From Castanea sativa (Eukaryota > Streptophyta > Magnoliopsida > Fagales > Fagaceae): a stretch of 64,000 nt of DNA. A program made the position numbers and the translations under genes. The notes beneath the pieces are model-generated. The model had not been told where the DNA came from. It worked only from the letters and a program-made list of their open reading frames with translations, and made no database searches. This document shows positions 43,443 to 55,113 of this stretch, in pieces (the first letter of the stretch is position 1; each line of letters begins with the position of its first letter). The stretch spans positions 45,018,501 through 45,082,500 of the forward strand of contig NC_134013.1 of the NCBI RefSeq assembly GCF_040712315.1. The letters are read 5' to 3'.

Positions 43443-46400
43443 ATGGAGATGAGTTTGAGTTTGTCGTGTGCATCCTCACCTTCAAATTCTATGTGCTTCA
43501 ACCATGGCGTTCTACACTCACAGTTCCCAATTGTGACCATAATAAGGAAGAACGCTACTGGTCTTATCAGTAATATTAGAAAAAGAAGAAGTATAAAACC
43601 CATTTCCACAATCAAGGCTTTGAAAAGCTCATCTTCAAAGCAGACCTTATCGACCAACTGGGATGTTTTCCAAGATTACTCTGCAACTTCAGCTTCATGG
43701 CTGCCCAGATTCGAGGAGCTTGACACTACCAACATGCTTCTCCGCCAGAGAATTTTATTCTTGGGCTCTCAGGTATCTCTCTCTCTCTCTCTCTCTCTAG
43801 AATTGTAAAAGTTGGTATTTGTTTTGTTACTTTGCATTAGTTGTAGGATTTCTGAGATGGGTTTGCTGATTTTTGGTTATTGGTACTATGTTGCTTTTGT
43901 TGAGGATATAGGGAAGTGAGATTCTAGATAGGCGGTGGGTTTATCTGTATAGGGTAGCTGGTTGTTATTGGCTTAAAATATTGGGTCTGGATATGGGTTT
44001 TTGTGAGTTTTGATGATTTGCAACATTTGCTAGTAGTTGAGGTTGAGTTATGTGAATGAAAGGTTGTGTTTTTGAGATGGGTTTTGTTGGTTATTAGCTA
44101 TTCAGTTCATCCCTATGAACTTTTGGGAGTGTATGGTTTTAATTTTGGGAATCATGGAACCTGTTAGTTAAAATTGAGGTAGCTGTTAATGTTGAATGAT
44201 TCTAATTGCATGTGTTGCAGTTCAGACATTTGTAAACTCAAATGTTCTTCCCATTCCTAACCCCTTCTTTTCTCATATCCCCAAAACTTGGGGAAAAAAA
44301 AGAAAAAAAATATTACCCTAAAATATTCAGATTTTCCCCCTGAATGATGTGCAGGTGGATGACATGACAGCAGATTTGATCATAAGCCAGCTTTTATTTC
44401 TGGATGCTGAAGACTCAAAGAAAGATATTAAATTGTTTATTAATTCACCTGGTGGCTCTATTACTGCTGGTATGTTTGATCTTTGTGCTTTTTCCTTATG
44501 CTTATCATTGTTGTGTCTCTTCATATTTTATGAGTATCTGAGCTAATACTGACTGGTGATAAAAGAAATGAGATGCTTGTCAATTGGGTGGACTTTGCTA
44601 TCTATGTTGGTCATCTTGTATGAGACGAGTGAAACTTGAATTTAGGTTGATTGCTAATAAGAGTTCTAGCTTGAATAGCAGTATGCTTTAGTCAATTGGG
44701 CTTGTCAACATAACGGCTGAAAAAATTTACTGCAGGTAAAAAGAGGAAAAATAATGAGCACCTCAAAGGAATAAATTGACAAATAAGTTGAGTGAAAGTT
44801 TAGTTAAGCACTTAAGAACCAAATGGCTTTTAGAAGAAAGGAGAAGCAAAAGTTTTTTTTTTCCGGGGGGGTATCCTTTTTTCTTCATCCCTCCTACCTT
44901 GCATCCAAATAAGGGGAAGAATACATACTCTGCTTTCCCTTCTTATTATTTATTTCAGTCTGCATCACCTATATCTGCCCTTACTAGAATGCTTTTTGCT
45001 TGCACTACTTGTTGAAAACAACAGTACGGTTAAATATGTTTTGTACATATCAGATATACCATGTTCCATGATTTCCTTTATGTAAATTCCAGCTACCACA
45101 TATGATATTCAGTAACAAGTAGATACTTCTGCAGTAAGATCAGTTTTCTGTATGAATACATAATGAGATGTTTTCCATTTTTTCAGCATTCAGTTCAATC
45201 TTATTTCTGTGCCTTTAGGTTCGCCTGAACAACACAAACAGCTTAATCAATGAATATTGGATTTGCAAACTTATAATACATAGGTCGCTTGAAATATGTA
45301 TATCCCCAAAATTTGTTATGAAAGTTATGAGGTAGTTCTTGGTTTGTTTGAGGACTTTGAATTTGTAGGTTTTTATCGAAATGGGTCAACCTGTAAAAGA
45401 TGTTGGTGCTATAGATGTGTACAAGTTTTTGATGGATATGTTGAAGGATGTCATTTGATGTTGCAGACTGCTTATTTGTGCAATCTTCTGAATATTTAAT
45501 ACTGGCTAGATCTCATTAAAAACCTATTGTCCTACCTTTTAGATTAATGAAGACAAGCTAAAAGCTTTGTTGAAAAGGAATTTTCTAGAGAAGATACATA
45601 ATTTGGGTATGTTTTTAGAGAAGATACCCCTAATATTCAAAATGATTTGGACGAATGAGCATTGTCCAAGGCATGCAGGATTAAAAAAAAAAAAAAAACT
45701 CATCAAACCCTAGATGCTGAGCAGTAAATAAATATTTGACACAAAGGCTCAGTTTAAATTCTCCTAACAGGCTTGTTCGTCTTTTGACTTGGAGAAGTGT
45801 TTTTCATTATGTTGATAACAGTGTGTATCTATAAAGCATACGATAAAGTTTGAGGGTATGTTGGTTTTGCAAGAAAGTTTATGATTCCTTGAGGATTGAT
45901 GTTGGACCCAAGCATGCAGTTTTTCATTTTTCATATTTTTTGGGGGAAGGGTGTTTGAACCCTTGATGGTTCTCCTGGAAACACTAGGAAATGCCATTTG
46001 ACCCAAGGGTCATTGTGGACCCAAGCATGGAGTTGAGTTCCTTTTTTAATTTAATTCCTGTTGGCAGTTTGAATATGCATCGTGAAGTACCCACGATAAT
46101 TCTGAAGGGAGTTTGGAATGAAGTTGATAAAATTAAAGAAGTTTGATCAGAAATAGTGCAAAGTTGTTGTACTGGTTGGTTTCTGTTAAAGGCCAAAGAG
46201 GTCAATTATTTTTTTGTATAAAGAAATGGATTGATTGAATGCTTTTTAATATGGAATGGATCTGTTCTACTAACAGGGGATTAAGTGCATCATTTTGCAG
46301 ATATTAATAAGATTGTCATGTCTTTGACAGAGAACTCAACTATGAAAAGTAGTTTCATCTGGTCAATATGTGTGTATGAATTTGTCAGTCATATGTCAGA

Positions 46401-49400
46401 GATGGTGACTTATAGGGATAGGGGGTAGTGTGGATAATGTTGATGTCTTCTGTGTTGAACTTATTCATTGGATTGTGACAATGTCTTTGACAATTAGTTT
46501 AACTAATGAATGTTGGACTTGCCTGATCTATTCTTTGTTTATATCTTATGTTTTATTTGTTCATACTTCCTGCCATATCTTCAAGCTTTAAGTTCTTCTA
46601 TGGAACTTCTGAGTCACAGATCAAGAACTTCAAGACTGCTTATGCATGGAGGCTGAAATTTAATCTAACCAGTTAACAAGTCCCAAGCCCTCTGTAGACA
46701 CCTCAATTCACACCCTCTGGAAGGAGGGTTTGTTAGGATGACAATCAATTCAGTCATTAAAATTGTGAACCCCAATGGACCTCCTTAAATGGGACATATA
46801 TGTGGCTAACACAAAAAAATGGATTTTTTTTTGGTAGCCATTGCAAGTAATTGGATAAAGCTTCAATGAGTTCAGTAAACGTACAAACACCTTGGCCTAC
46901 ATTTGATGATGTTATATGACTTTATTTATTTGATGCATGTAGGGATGGGAATATATGATGCGATGAAGTTGTGTAAGGCAGATGTTTCAACTGTTTGCCT
47001 GGGCCTTGCTGCATCTATGGGTGCATTTCTCCTTGCTGCTGGTTCAAAAGGGAAGAGGTTCTGCATGCCAAATTCGAGAGTGATGATCCATCAACCACTT
47101 GGAACTTCCGGAGGAAAAGTAAGTGCTCATCTGAATTTTGGGGCTATTAAATTACAAGTTATAATAAATTTATATCCTGACATAATTGGATGGGGAGTTT
47201 TGGAAGCATAGAGATGAGAAAGGTAGGGATGTAAAAAATTCTCTGATTCTGATATTAAAGAAGGGAAGGGGAGAATATGGAGGGAAAAGACATCCCAATT
47301 TAGCCCCTTTTTAATCCTACCAAATCACCCAAAGGTGAGCAGATTCAGAGGGAGAGTAAAAATCTTTCATGTGTAATTCCAAAAGTACTTCCAACTAAAA
47401 AAAATGTTAAATCATCAAAGAAAGGGTACAATAGTATCAGTTGGCATTCCTGGAGTTATTTAGTATCAGTTCATTCAGTTGTCATAAAGAATCCTCAATA
47501 GATGATTTTTTACATCTCTCTAATGGGGTGTCCCATTGGGATGTTCGATTATCTGGACTGGTCCAAGATTGGGAGCTGGAGCCTCTAGTTGCTTTTATGG
47601 AACTTATTTATTCCAAACCTATTAGGGGTGAGGGGATGGATAGACCCTATTGGAGACCTACCAAGAGCAGGGATTTTAAGGTTCGAAGTTATTATCACTC
47701 CCTATCCGCATCTAATAGATGTCATTCCCTTGGAAATTGGTGTGCGATTGAAGGTCCCACCAAGGGTGGCCTTCTTTTCTTGGGCTGTTTCTCTAGGGAA
47801 GATTTTATCCACTGAGAATCTCTGGAAGAGAGGTATTATTGTATTGGATTAGTGTTGCATGTGCAAAACGTGTGGGGACTCTGTGGACCACCTTCTTCTT
47901 CATTGTCCAATAGCTTAGGAGCTGTGGAAAATGATGTTTTGTTTCTCTGGACTCCAATGGATTATGCCAGAGAGGGTTATCAATTTGTTCACAGTTTGAC
48001 AGGGATCTGTTGGAAGGCATAAAAATATAGCCTTTAGGAAGGCTGTGCCGTATTGCCTCTTATGGTGTCTTTGGCGAGAATGGAATGCTAGAAGTTTTGA
48101 GGGATATGAATGCTCTATTGTTGGTGTTAAAACCTTCTTCTTTTGTACCTTGTTAGATTGGGGTTTTGCTTTTCAGTCTTCTCCTTGTTTTACTCTAAAA
48201 GATATGATCAAGCATTGTAGTTTGAGAGTTTGATTGTACTTCACCTTGAGTACACCTTGTGTACTTGGTTTCTGTTTTTTTAATAAATTTTTTTGTTACT
48301 TCTCAAAAAAAAGAAAAAAAAAAAAGAAAAAGAAAAAGAAAGAAAGGGTACAATAGTAAATTAAAAACGTTTTCCTTTTCTCCTCTACACACCAAAACAA
48401 GAGAAAAGAAAATCTCCATCCTATCCTTATCCTCTCATTTCCCCATAAACTACCAATCATAATTTTTAGGGTATACACTTGTGAGTGAAGTCCTATAGTG
48501 AATATTAATGAGAAGAATGAGTGGTTTATATAACATAATTGGGCTTAAACAAATTTGTTTAAGTTTTTGGGCCAATTGGTGTCCCTATACATTATATTAA
48601 CCATGCACTTTTATTATTATTATTCAATGTGGGGGACTTCACTCACAAGTACATATCCAACAATAATGTTAGTTATGGGCTTCCTTGTGCTTTTCCATGA
48701 CCATTACTTTGGTTTAACTGTTTCACTTTGAAGTGCTAACAAAATGCTACCAATATTGGCATTATAGCTGTGAGAGTCATAGCAGACCTTACATATATGT
48801 TAGCTATCCAAGAGAATTTGGATGAGCATGAGATTAAAAGAGAAATTAAACATTTCATAACTTTTTGCAATAGTAGCAAATGCATAATAATTTGTAGACC
48901 TGTTAGACTACACCTCTGCTTGAAATGTCAAAGCAATCTATATGGTATCAAATTCCTGTCCAAAGCAATAACTACCAGCATATATGGGATGAATTAATTC
49001 ATTGGATGTGACATTATAGGATGAGACTGACACTGATCTTTTACAAATTAAAATGATTTTCCAAACAATTCTTTTTTTTTTTTTAATTATTTTATTTATC
49101 CAGTTTGGCTTCCTAATTCCCTTTCTCTCTTTTACAACCCCCCCCCTTCCCAACCCTAACACCAAAAAAAAAACTACCTGGGGTTACTTTCATGGTTTGC
49201 ACGCATTTTCTTGATGTTAATTAGAGTCAGAGGCCATTCCAAGAAATTAGTTTGGTCCAAGATCAATGCTGTGGATTTGCACCACTAGATATACGATGCT
49301 GTACCAAAATGTGTCATGTCCAGACCCTCTTATTATATTAGATTTCAAAAGTAGATTGATTTAAGGCGAGGATCATACAAAAAAGTGAAGAAAATCATTT

Positions 49401-50944
49401 AGGACACGATGTTTAGTTTAACTGCTATTGCTCTAAATGGAAGGAACAACAACTAATTATCTCCTGATATGTTTTTCTTCGTTGTCATTTCCCTTCAGCT
49501 TGCTTGAATTTTTTTTTATTCAGGGTCCAAAAGTTTGTTGTCAAGCTAGAATTTAAGGCATGGCTATATGGGTTCCTGAAGGCAGTTGTAACGTCCATGT
49601 CACAGAATTCTTTTCATTTTTGAATATGTATTTTTTCCTTTTATTTTCTAAATCTCTTGATGTTCATATGATTTCTCCTTAGCTTGTTTGGTATAAATTA
49701 AATAGAGTTCATTTTTCATGTAAAGCGTGCTGAGGTTTAGACTTGAGGGAAGAAAATTCTAACTGTTTGCTGAATTTTAGACTCTCTTAAATTGTAATTT
49801 TTACTCTTCTTCCTTGAGTGTACATTGGGTCTGCACTTTTGTTTTCTTTGCTGTTCCTTTGTAAAAATATAGAAAGAAGCAAACAGCTTTATTTGTTTAG
49901 TGAAAAACTTGAATACATTCTTTGGACTAAGGTTTAACCTTGTTGGATCTTCAAGTGTTAGCCTTAAATGGCTGATTAAATTCCAATTTAGAGTGCATTT
50001 ACCATTTGTAAATTTGAAGTAGATAGTTTGCTTAGAATGAGGGCTGGTGACTGGTTGTTTTCAAATATTTGTATGAAAATGATCTACGGTGTATTTAAAA
50101 AGAAGTTTTGTTTGATTTTTTAAATTAAAATTCCTGCTATTATGGTTAACTATTAAAAAGGAATTTTAGCTTCTGGATAAGTTTCATAGCAGAAGAATGG
50201 AGCCTTGGCAGATTATATTCTTGCTTGACAAGGCAAGGCTACAAGACTCTGGTCAAATTTTGGTTTTTCTCTTTAAGTGCAAGTGAACATGTGTATTGCA
50301 TTTATAATGTTTGGAAGTTATGTTGGCTCTATTTGGTTAAATATTGATACAGAAAGGACACTTGATATGTTTAGAGGAGGCTGATCCCTCCATTAGTGGT
50401 CTTAAGGGTTGTGTCTCACGTAATGGTCACATGTAATTCCAGGTGACGGACATGAGTATACGAATAAGAGAAATGATGTATCACAAAATTAAGCTGAACA
50501 AAATCCTGTCAAGAATCACAGAGAAGCCTATAGAGCAGGTTGTGTCTCAGATCATATTCCCTTATTCGCTACATTTCTATTAATGTCCAACTACCTCTCC
50601 ATTTTTCTTCACTCTTTCTATTTTTTCCTATTTTGGGTGGTTATTTGCAGATTGAAGCGGACACAGACCGTGATAATTTCATGAATCCTTGGGAAGCTAA
50701 GGAATATGGGCTCATTGATGAGGTTATTGATGATGGCAAGCCAGGATTAGTTGCACCTATCGGAGATGCATCACCTCCACCAAAAACTCGGGTGTGGGAT
50801 CTGTGGAAAGTTGAAGGGGGTAGGAAAGCCAAGAAGAATTTACCCACCGAGCATACACTTTTACAGAATGGATATAAAGGGGGTCAAGAAGGTGATGGGG
50901 AGAGAGGCACTGAACAAGAAAAGCAAGCACCTGCTTCTGTATGA
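43443..50944 (+). CDS. CLPP3: Plastid ATP-dependent Clp protease proteolytic subunit ClpP3
   Basis: Five exons: 43443-43772, 44355-44469, 46943-47118, 50443-50538, 50651-50944; 336 aa; all introns are GT-AG and keep the frame. Residues 1 to about 75 are a Ser/Arg/Lys-rich transit peptide ([20 protein letters not shown]). The Clp fold follows: [31 protein letters not shown], catalytic Ser173 in GLAASMGA, His198 in MIHQPLG, Asp247 in DTDRDNF. The C-terminus has the ClpP3-type tail ([26 protein letters not shown]) with an extra Gln/Glu/Gly-rich end. ClpP3 is one of the serine-type subunits of the plastid ClpPR core, which with ClpC degrades stromal proteins. It is slightly longer than the Arabidopsis protein. 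Intron 3 carries a LINE fragment and a small insert, yet the splice sites are intact. Likely functional. Confidence 0.95.
43775..43799 (+). repeat. (CT)n tract at the CLPP3 intron 1 donor
   Basis: The 5' splice site CAG/GTATCT runs directly into about 12 CT dinucleotides. Confidence 0.85.
44470..46942 (+). other. CLPP3 intron 2 (2.5 kb)
   Basis: AT-rich intron sequence. 'GTTATGAAAGTTATGAGG' and a poly(A) run (45682-45699) are present. No nested gene or well-defined element is recognised. Confidence 0.6.
47437..48338 (+). mobile_element. 5'-truncated LINE in CLPP3 intron 3
   Basis: Bounded by a perfect ~20-bp target duplication (contains GAAAGGGTACAATAGTA; 47417-47436 and 48339-48358). The right end is an A-rich tail (48304-48338). 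The content is the 3' end of ORF2: [18 protein letters not shown], then the reverse-transcriptase zinc-binding domain ([40 protein letters not shown]), ending [14 protein letters not shown]. Frames are broken by a frameshift near 47750 and stops near 47850 and 47912. It has the same orientation as the host gene. Confidence 0.88.
48464..48662. mobile_element. Small LTR/MITE-like insert in CLPP3 intron 3
   Basis: A perfect 17-bp inverted repeat, ACTTGTGAGTGAAGTCC (48477-48493) and its complement (48634-48650), lies near the ends. ATAAT flanks both sides (48459-48463 and 48663-48667). The minus strand starts TGTTGGATATG like some small plant LTRs. It could be a solo LTR of a TRIM-type element or a MITE. 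Confidence 0.55.
48663..50442 (+). other. Remainder of CLPP3 intron 3
   Basis: AT-rich; homopolymer T and C runs near 49070-49150. No nested gene is recognised. Confidence 0.55.
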
Positions 50945-51528
50945 GACTTAACTTAAACTCTTCCCTGCATGTATCTGCTTAGTTTACCTGTAATGTTCAT
51001 CTCCCAAAACAGTGGTTATTGCTAATTTGTGCTTGTTTAATGGTTCCTTATACTCATTCAGTGCTCAAAGTGTATTTCCTATATGTTTTGAGCTTTGTTT
51101 AATAATTCTTGTTAAGTGCTCAGGTTGCCTTTTGGGATGACAGAATGGTCAATCGGAAGGGTTTTGGGGCATTTATCATAATCTTACTTCAATCCTAAGA
51201 CAATCCTGCATATTATAGTCCTCACTGAACTTTCTAATTACATTACAGTCAAGCTAAGTAAAAGTTGCCAGTTCCAAGCATTAAAGTAAAAAGAATGTTA
51301 TTCTCGCAAAATTTTGTTTGCGAATCTTTCACATACATGTATCTTCATCCTCTATGTTAAGTCACAAAATCGTTCATATTCATTATTTTGAATGAATTCA
51401 TTTTATTTGAGTTTTAAGAAATGAAGGGGTTTCTTTGAAGAAATTAAATTATTTAACCACGTCGAAATAACTGTACTTTGTTAAAGTGTCATGTGAACTA
51501 AGTGATAGGTTTCAAGAAGATGAACTTA
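50945..51528 (+). other. CLPP3 3' flank
   Basis: Presumed 3' UTR and spacer. AATAAT-like polyadenylation words occur near 51100. No further gene is seen. Confidence 0.4.
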
Positions 51529-51897
51529 GAGCATCTCTAACAGCATATGTAAAAAGCAAAATAATCTCTTCAATAGAGAATGAAACTAAAACAAAAAGGT
51601 CTCCAATGGTTTCTCTAAATCACAAAATATTTTTTTGCTCATAAACAATAGCTCATCAAGTCTAATGGACTACTGTACATTAGCAATTGGATTTTTTTTT
51701 ATTAAAAAATTATAGCAACTACCATTATATCAATTTTTCTCTTTTTTCTTGATTTCTTTTCTCTCATACTATTATATCAACTAATATTTAAATGAAATAG
51801 AGAAAGAATAGAAAATCTGTTAGAAAGTGTATTTGAAATAGTAGGTAGGTAAAAAGTAAATGTAATTGTTCGCTCATCAAACAGTGCTGGAGATCTC
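51529..51897. mobile_element. MITE with TTA target duplication
   Basis: Left end GAGCATCTCTAACAGCA and right end TGCTGGAGATCTC are inverted counterparts, and TTA flanks both (51526-51528, 51898-51900). The GAGCATCTCCAACAG type terminus is common among plant MITEs, and a TTA duplication fits the PIF/Harbinger group. 369 bp, non-coding. Confidence 0.65.
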
Positions 51898-51900
51898 TTA

Positions 51901-52468
51901 GTCTCATTCGTTTGGTCTCTCACTCACTTAAATGATTTAAAAAAAAGGTTAGACCTATTCCCCTCTCTTCTTTATTCATTATTTTTAATTATTTATCAAT
52001 GCCTTATCCTTTGGGTATTGTTTATATTTTCCATATTATGGAATGAGTATATTTTCCCTATTATGGAGGTGACGTAAGGGTAAATTCTATGTAATATTGT
52101 GTAATTAGACATGATTGTTACTTACCAAAACTTCAATCAAAAAAGGTTCCTTACCGAAACTAATTCATAATTCTCTTACTCATTACTACCAAAATGGTCG
52201 GATAATGGGAGCACATATGATTTAGGGAGCCCCATTTGAGAGCAATTACTAGATAGTTGTTACTATGACAAATTTGAGAGCAATTACTTGATTTAGCTAC
52301 GTGGGTTTTTTTTTGTTGCAAGTTTGGTTGCTTTAAACTTTTGGGATGCTTCCAATCTTTCTCTTGTTTTGATAAATGCATTTTTATTCAGCAAATAAAC
52401 AAAATACTACTCAGACGAATTGTTACCTACTCAAACTCGAGAATCTCATTTGGTGAAAAGTTGCACTA

Positions 52469-52470
<2 letters not shown>
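51901..52470. other. Intergenic spacer
   Basis: No gene. 'TTTGAGAGCAATTACT' occurs twice (about 52227 and 52272). Confidence 0.45.

Positions 52471-52518
<48 letters not shown>
52471..52518. repeat. (GA)n microsatellite
   Basis: About 23 GA dinucleotides. Confidence 0.95.
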
Positions 52519-52520
<2 letters not shown>

Positions 52521-52704
52521 CACAGTGTGTTTTTGTAAAGTGTTATACCAAGTTTTAAGGCAAAAACTTTTTATAAAGAATTTTACGGTTAACGGAAAAC
52601 AATTTCAAATTTTACAATGAAACAGATAAATATGGTAAAATACTGAAAATGTTTTTTGTATAACATTTTATAGCAAACCAAATAGAGTGTAAAGCTATCA
52701 ACAA

Positions 52705-52762
52705 CAAAAAAAGAAAAAAGAAAAAAGAAAAAAGAAAAAAGAAAAAAGAAAAAAGAAAAAAA
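52705..52762. repeat. (GAAAAAA)n minisatellite
   Basis: About seven consecutive 7-bp units. Confidence 0.9.
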
Positions 52763-52889
52763 TGTAATCAAATTTCTGGTATGGTATAAGTTATAGACCA
52801 ATAGTTATCATATTGGAGCAAAGAAGAGGGTGGATAACACTTAGCTCCCCTCATAAATAACCAAAGAAAACCCCTCTTATTTTGCCTTA

Positions 52890-53400
52890 GAAGTAGCCAA
52901 CAATGCAGCATACGATTCAGCCCACAAAGGATTCCCAAAATCCGTAGCCTTGGTTCAAACAAAAATCAGCTATATATCTTGTGATCTCATCTCGACACAC
53001 AGAAGCTAAATTTGACGTGTCAAATTTGATCTTAACTAAACCTGGAGGACTCCACGACTCCCTAATATTCCCTCTACACTTGACAGCTTCCCATGCCATC
53101 TCATGAGAATTGTAGACTTTGTGAATTTTCTAGCTACCACAATAGGATCAACTGAGTATGGTTCAAACACTATCTTTTTGTGGAAACTCCCCTAGAGCTC
53201 CCAAAGAAATCAGATAGAATACCGTTAATTAGAATAGAGAATTTGACAGTTGAGATAAAAAATATAATCCATCTTCTCCATTTTTCTAAAAAACTACACC
53301 ACTGTAGCATATACATGAGAAAAGCCCAATTCACAGAAACATATGCATTCTCTACATCCAACTTGCACAAAACCTCTGCCACCCCTGCCTTGAGCTTACA
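52890..53400 (-). pseudogene. LINE fragments: reverse transcriptase and RNase H-like pieces
   Basis: 53170-53400 (minus) reads LCKLDVENAYVSVNWAFLMY, EKWRRWIIFFISTVKFSILI and NGILSDFFGSSRG. This is the LINE reverse-transcriptase region whose family pattern is KLDxEKAYDxVNW...ISTVxFSVLING...RGLRQGDPLSP; the Asp of AYD is replaced (AYVSV) and the QGD part is lost. 52917-53160 reads ESWSPPGLVKIKFDTSNLAS, like the start of the plant LINE RNase H-like domain. The middle of ORF2 is missing, so the two pieces are joined by a deletion. Confidence 0.7.
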
Positions 53401-54687
53401 GTCAATACATTCAGAAACAATTAAAATTTATTTTTTGCCCGTGCTTTGCATGAGTTTCCTATATTTATAATTTATAAATGTTAGTTTTTAAAAGTTATTG
53501 TATTTTTTTTTTCTCATAAGAAATATAAAAGATGGTATCAAAGGGTTGAATTTCATTGCTCAATAAAAGTCTACATTTGAACCAAATTATATAATCACTA
53601 AAAGATTAAAATTTCAAATATTCCTGATTTTTTTTCATTTGCAATCACACATTCAATTACATGCTCATTCCTATAGCTATTTTCCCCAATAGTTAGTAAT
53701 CGCTTTTAGATACATGTGTGTGTTTACGCAATTTCTATATAAATAATCAAACAAATTTTCATGCTATATTTGAACATTATTCAAATCAAATAAAGATGAT
53801 GAGTAACTGGAATTGCAAAATTGTTTATCATAGCCCATTGATATAAAGAATAAGCCATATCAATGGCATTTCTCTTAATCTAATTAAAATTACAGCTCTC
53901 AAATACACGACATAAGTTAATGTCTCTCAATCATATGAGCAATTACATTATTGTGTAATTGAATATTATACTATTAGATGCTAATAAATATTTTTCATGA
54001 TGGGATATTTGATCTCATCTAATTGGTAATAATGCAAATAACAACGAGATTGAATAGAGAAGTTTTGAAATGTATCATTCTTTTATTTTTTTTTACAAAA
54101 GGACACAAATCAAAATGTTAGACAGAATAAATTTTAAAACTAACACTAAACCAATTTCCAAAATAAAATCATTAATAACATTAAAGTAATTAGAGGAAAC
54201 TTTGTAGTTACATTGAAGCATGAAAGTGTATAACTATTATAATGGGGTAAAATTATGAGTCAATAGATCTATTCTACATGAAATTTCTCCTTCTTCTAAT
54301 ATCAGCTTCAGCTATAATTAGAATTTTATTTTCTTAAATTTCCTTGTTTTTTATTTTTTGTTGTAATTGGTGGTTCCTTCCACTACTATTAGTCAAAATT
54401 TTATTTACAACGTAACAATTCCTTCCACTACTATCTTCCCAGCTGACTGCATTGCACTCCTAAGCATATATAGCGAAGGATTACACCGTAGCAACAGGGC
54501 ATGAAGTGATTTGCTGGACCCAAGCTTTAATAAGGTTTCCAATCACAAAGAGTAACGTCTCACCAGCTTTCTTCTTTGACAAAAACAGCCATGACAACCT
54601 AATTTAGAGAAACCAGTGGACTGTGTCTTTTCCATTGCTGGGTATTTTCATTTAGTTTTCTTGAGAAAACATGTACTTTGAACTCAA
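53401..54687. other. Gene-poor AT-rich spacer
   Basis: Nothing coding or clearly repeated is seen. 'ttccttccactactat' occurs twice (about 54375 and 54420). Confidence 0.5.
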
Positions 54688-55106
54688 TGTTAGTTCAGTA
54701 ATTCGAAACTCTTTTTGAAATAATTTGTGGATTCAAAAATACAAGAATGAATATAGAACACAAATAACATTAAATCTTAGCTCAAACATTTTTCTCATGC
54801 CAAAGTATAGAAAACTTAACCATAGTTACCTGCAAAAGTATTGAAACTATTTGCCTTTCATACAATCTCTTTCATGGCCAATTTGGGTATCACATCTTCT
54901 GCCTCTAATAATTATTACATTCAAAGAATATAAAGTGAGGGAAAGAAAGATTGAATAGTCTGTATATTCTGTGTAAATAATACTATGCAATAGAGAGCCT
55001 TATATAGGCTAAGTATGTGTGAAATACAAGTAATATGAGTGTACTGCAAGTATTGTATACTGGGCTAGGCCCGATGGGCTAGATTAAATTAAGCTATATA
55101 CTAACA
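54688..55106 (-). repeat. 3' LTR of element D (~419 bp)
   Basis: TGTTAG...CTAACA ends, and a polypurine tract is adjacent at 55107-55118. CTATATAAGGCT-like sequence in the minus orientation (AGCCTATATAAGGC, about 54998-55011) is a likely TATA box. The left boundary rests on the TGTTAG match only. Confidence 0.6.
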
Positions 55107-55113
55107 TCCCCCC

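Noticed and set aside
48770..48997. 75-codon ORF in CLPP3 intron 3
   Set aside because: No domain, inside a spliced intron, and composition like the neighbouring intron.
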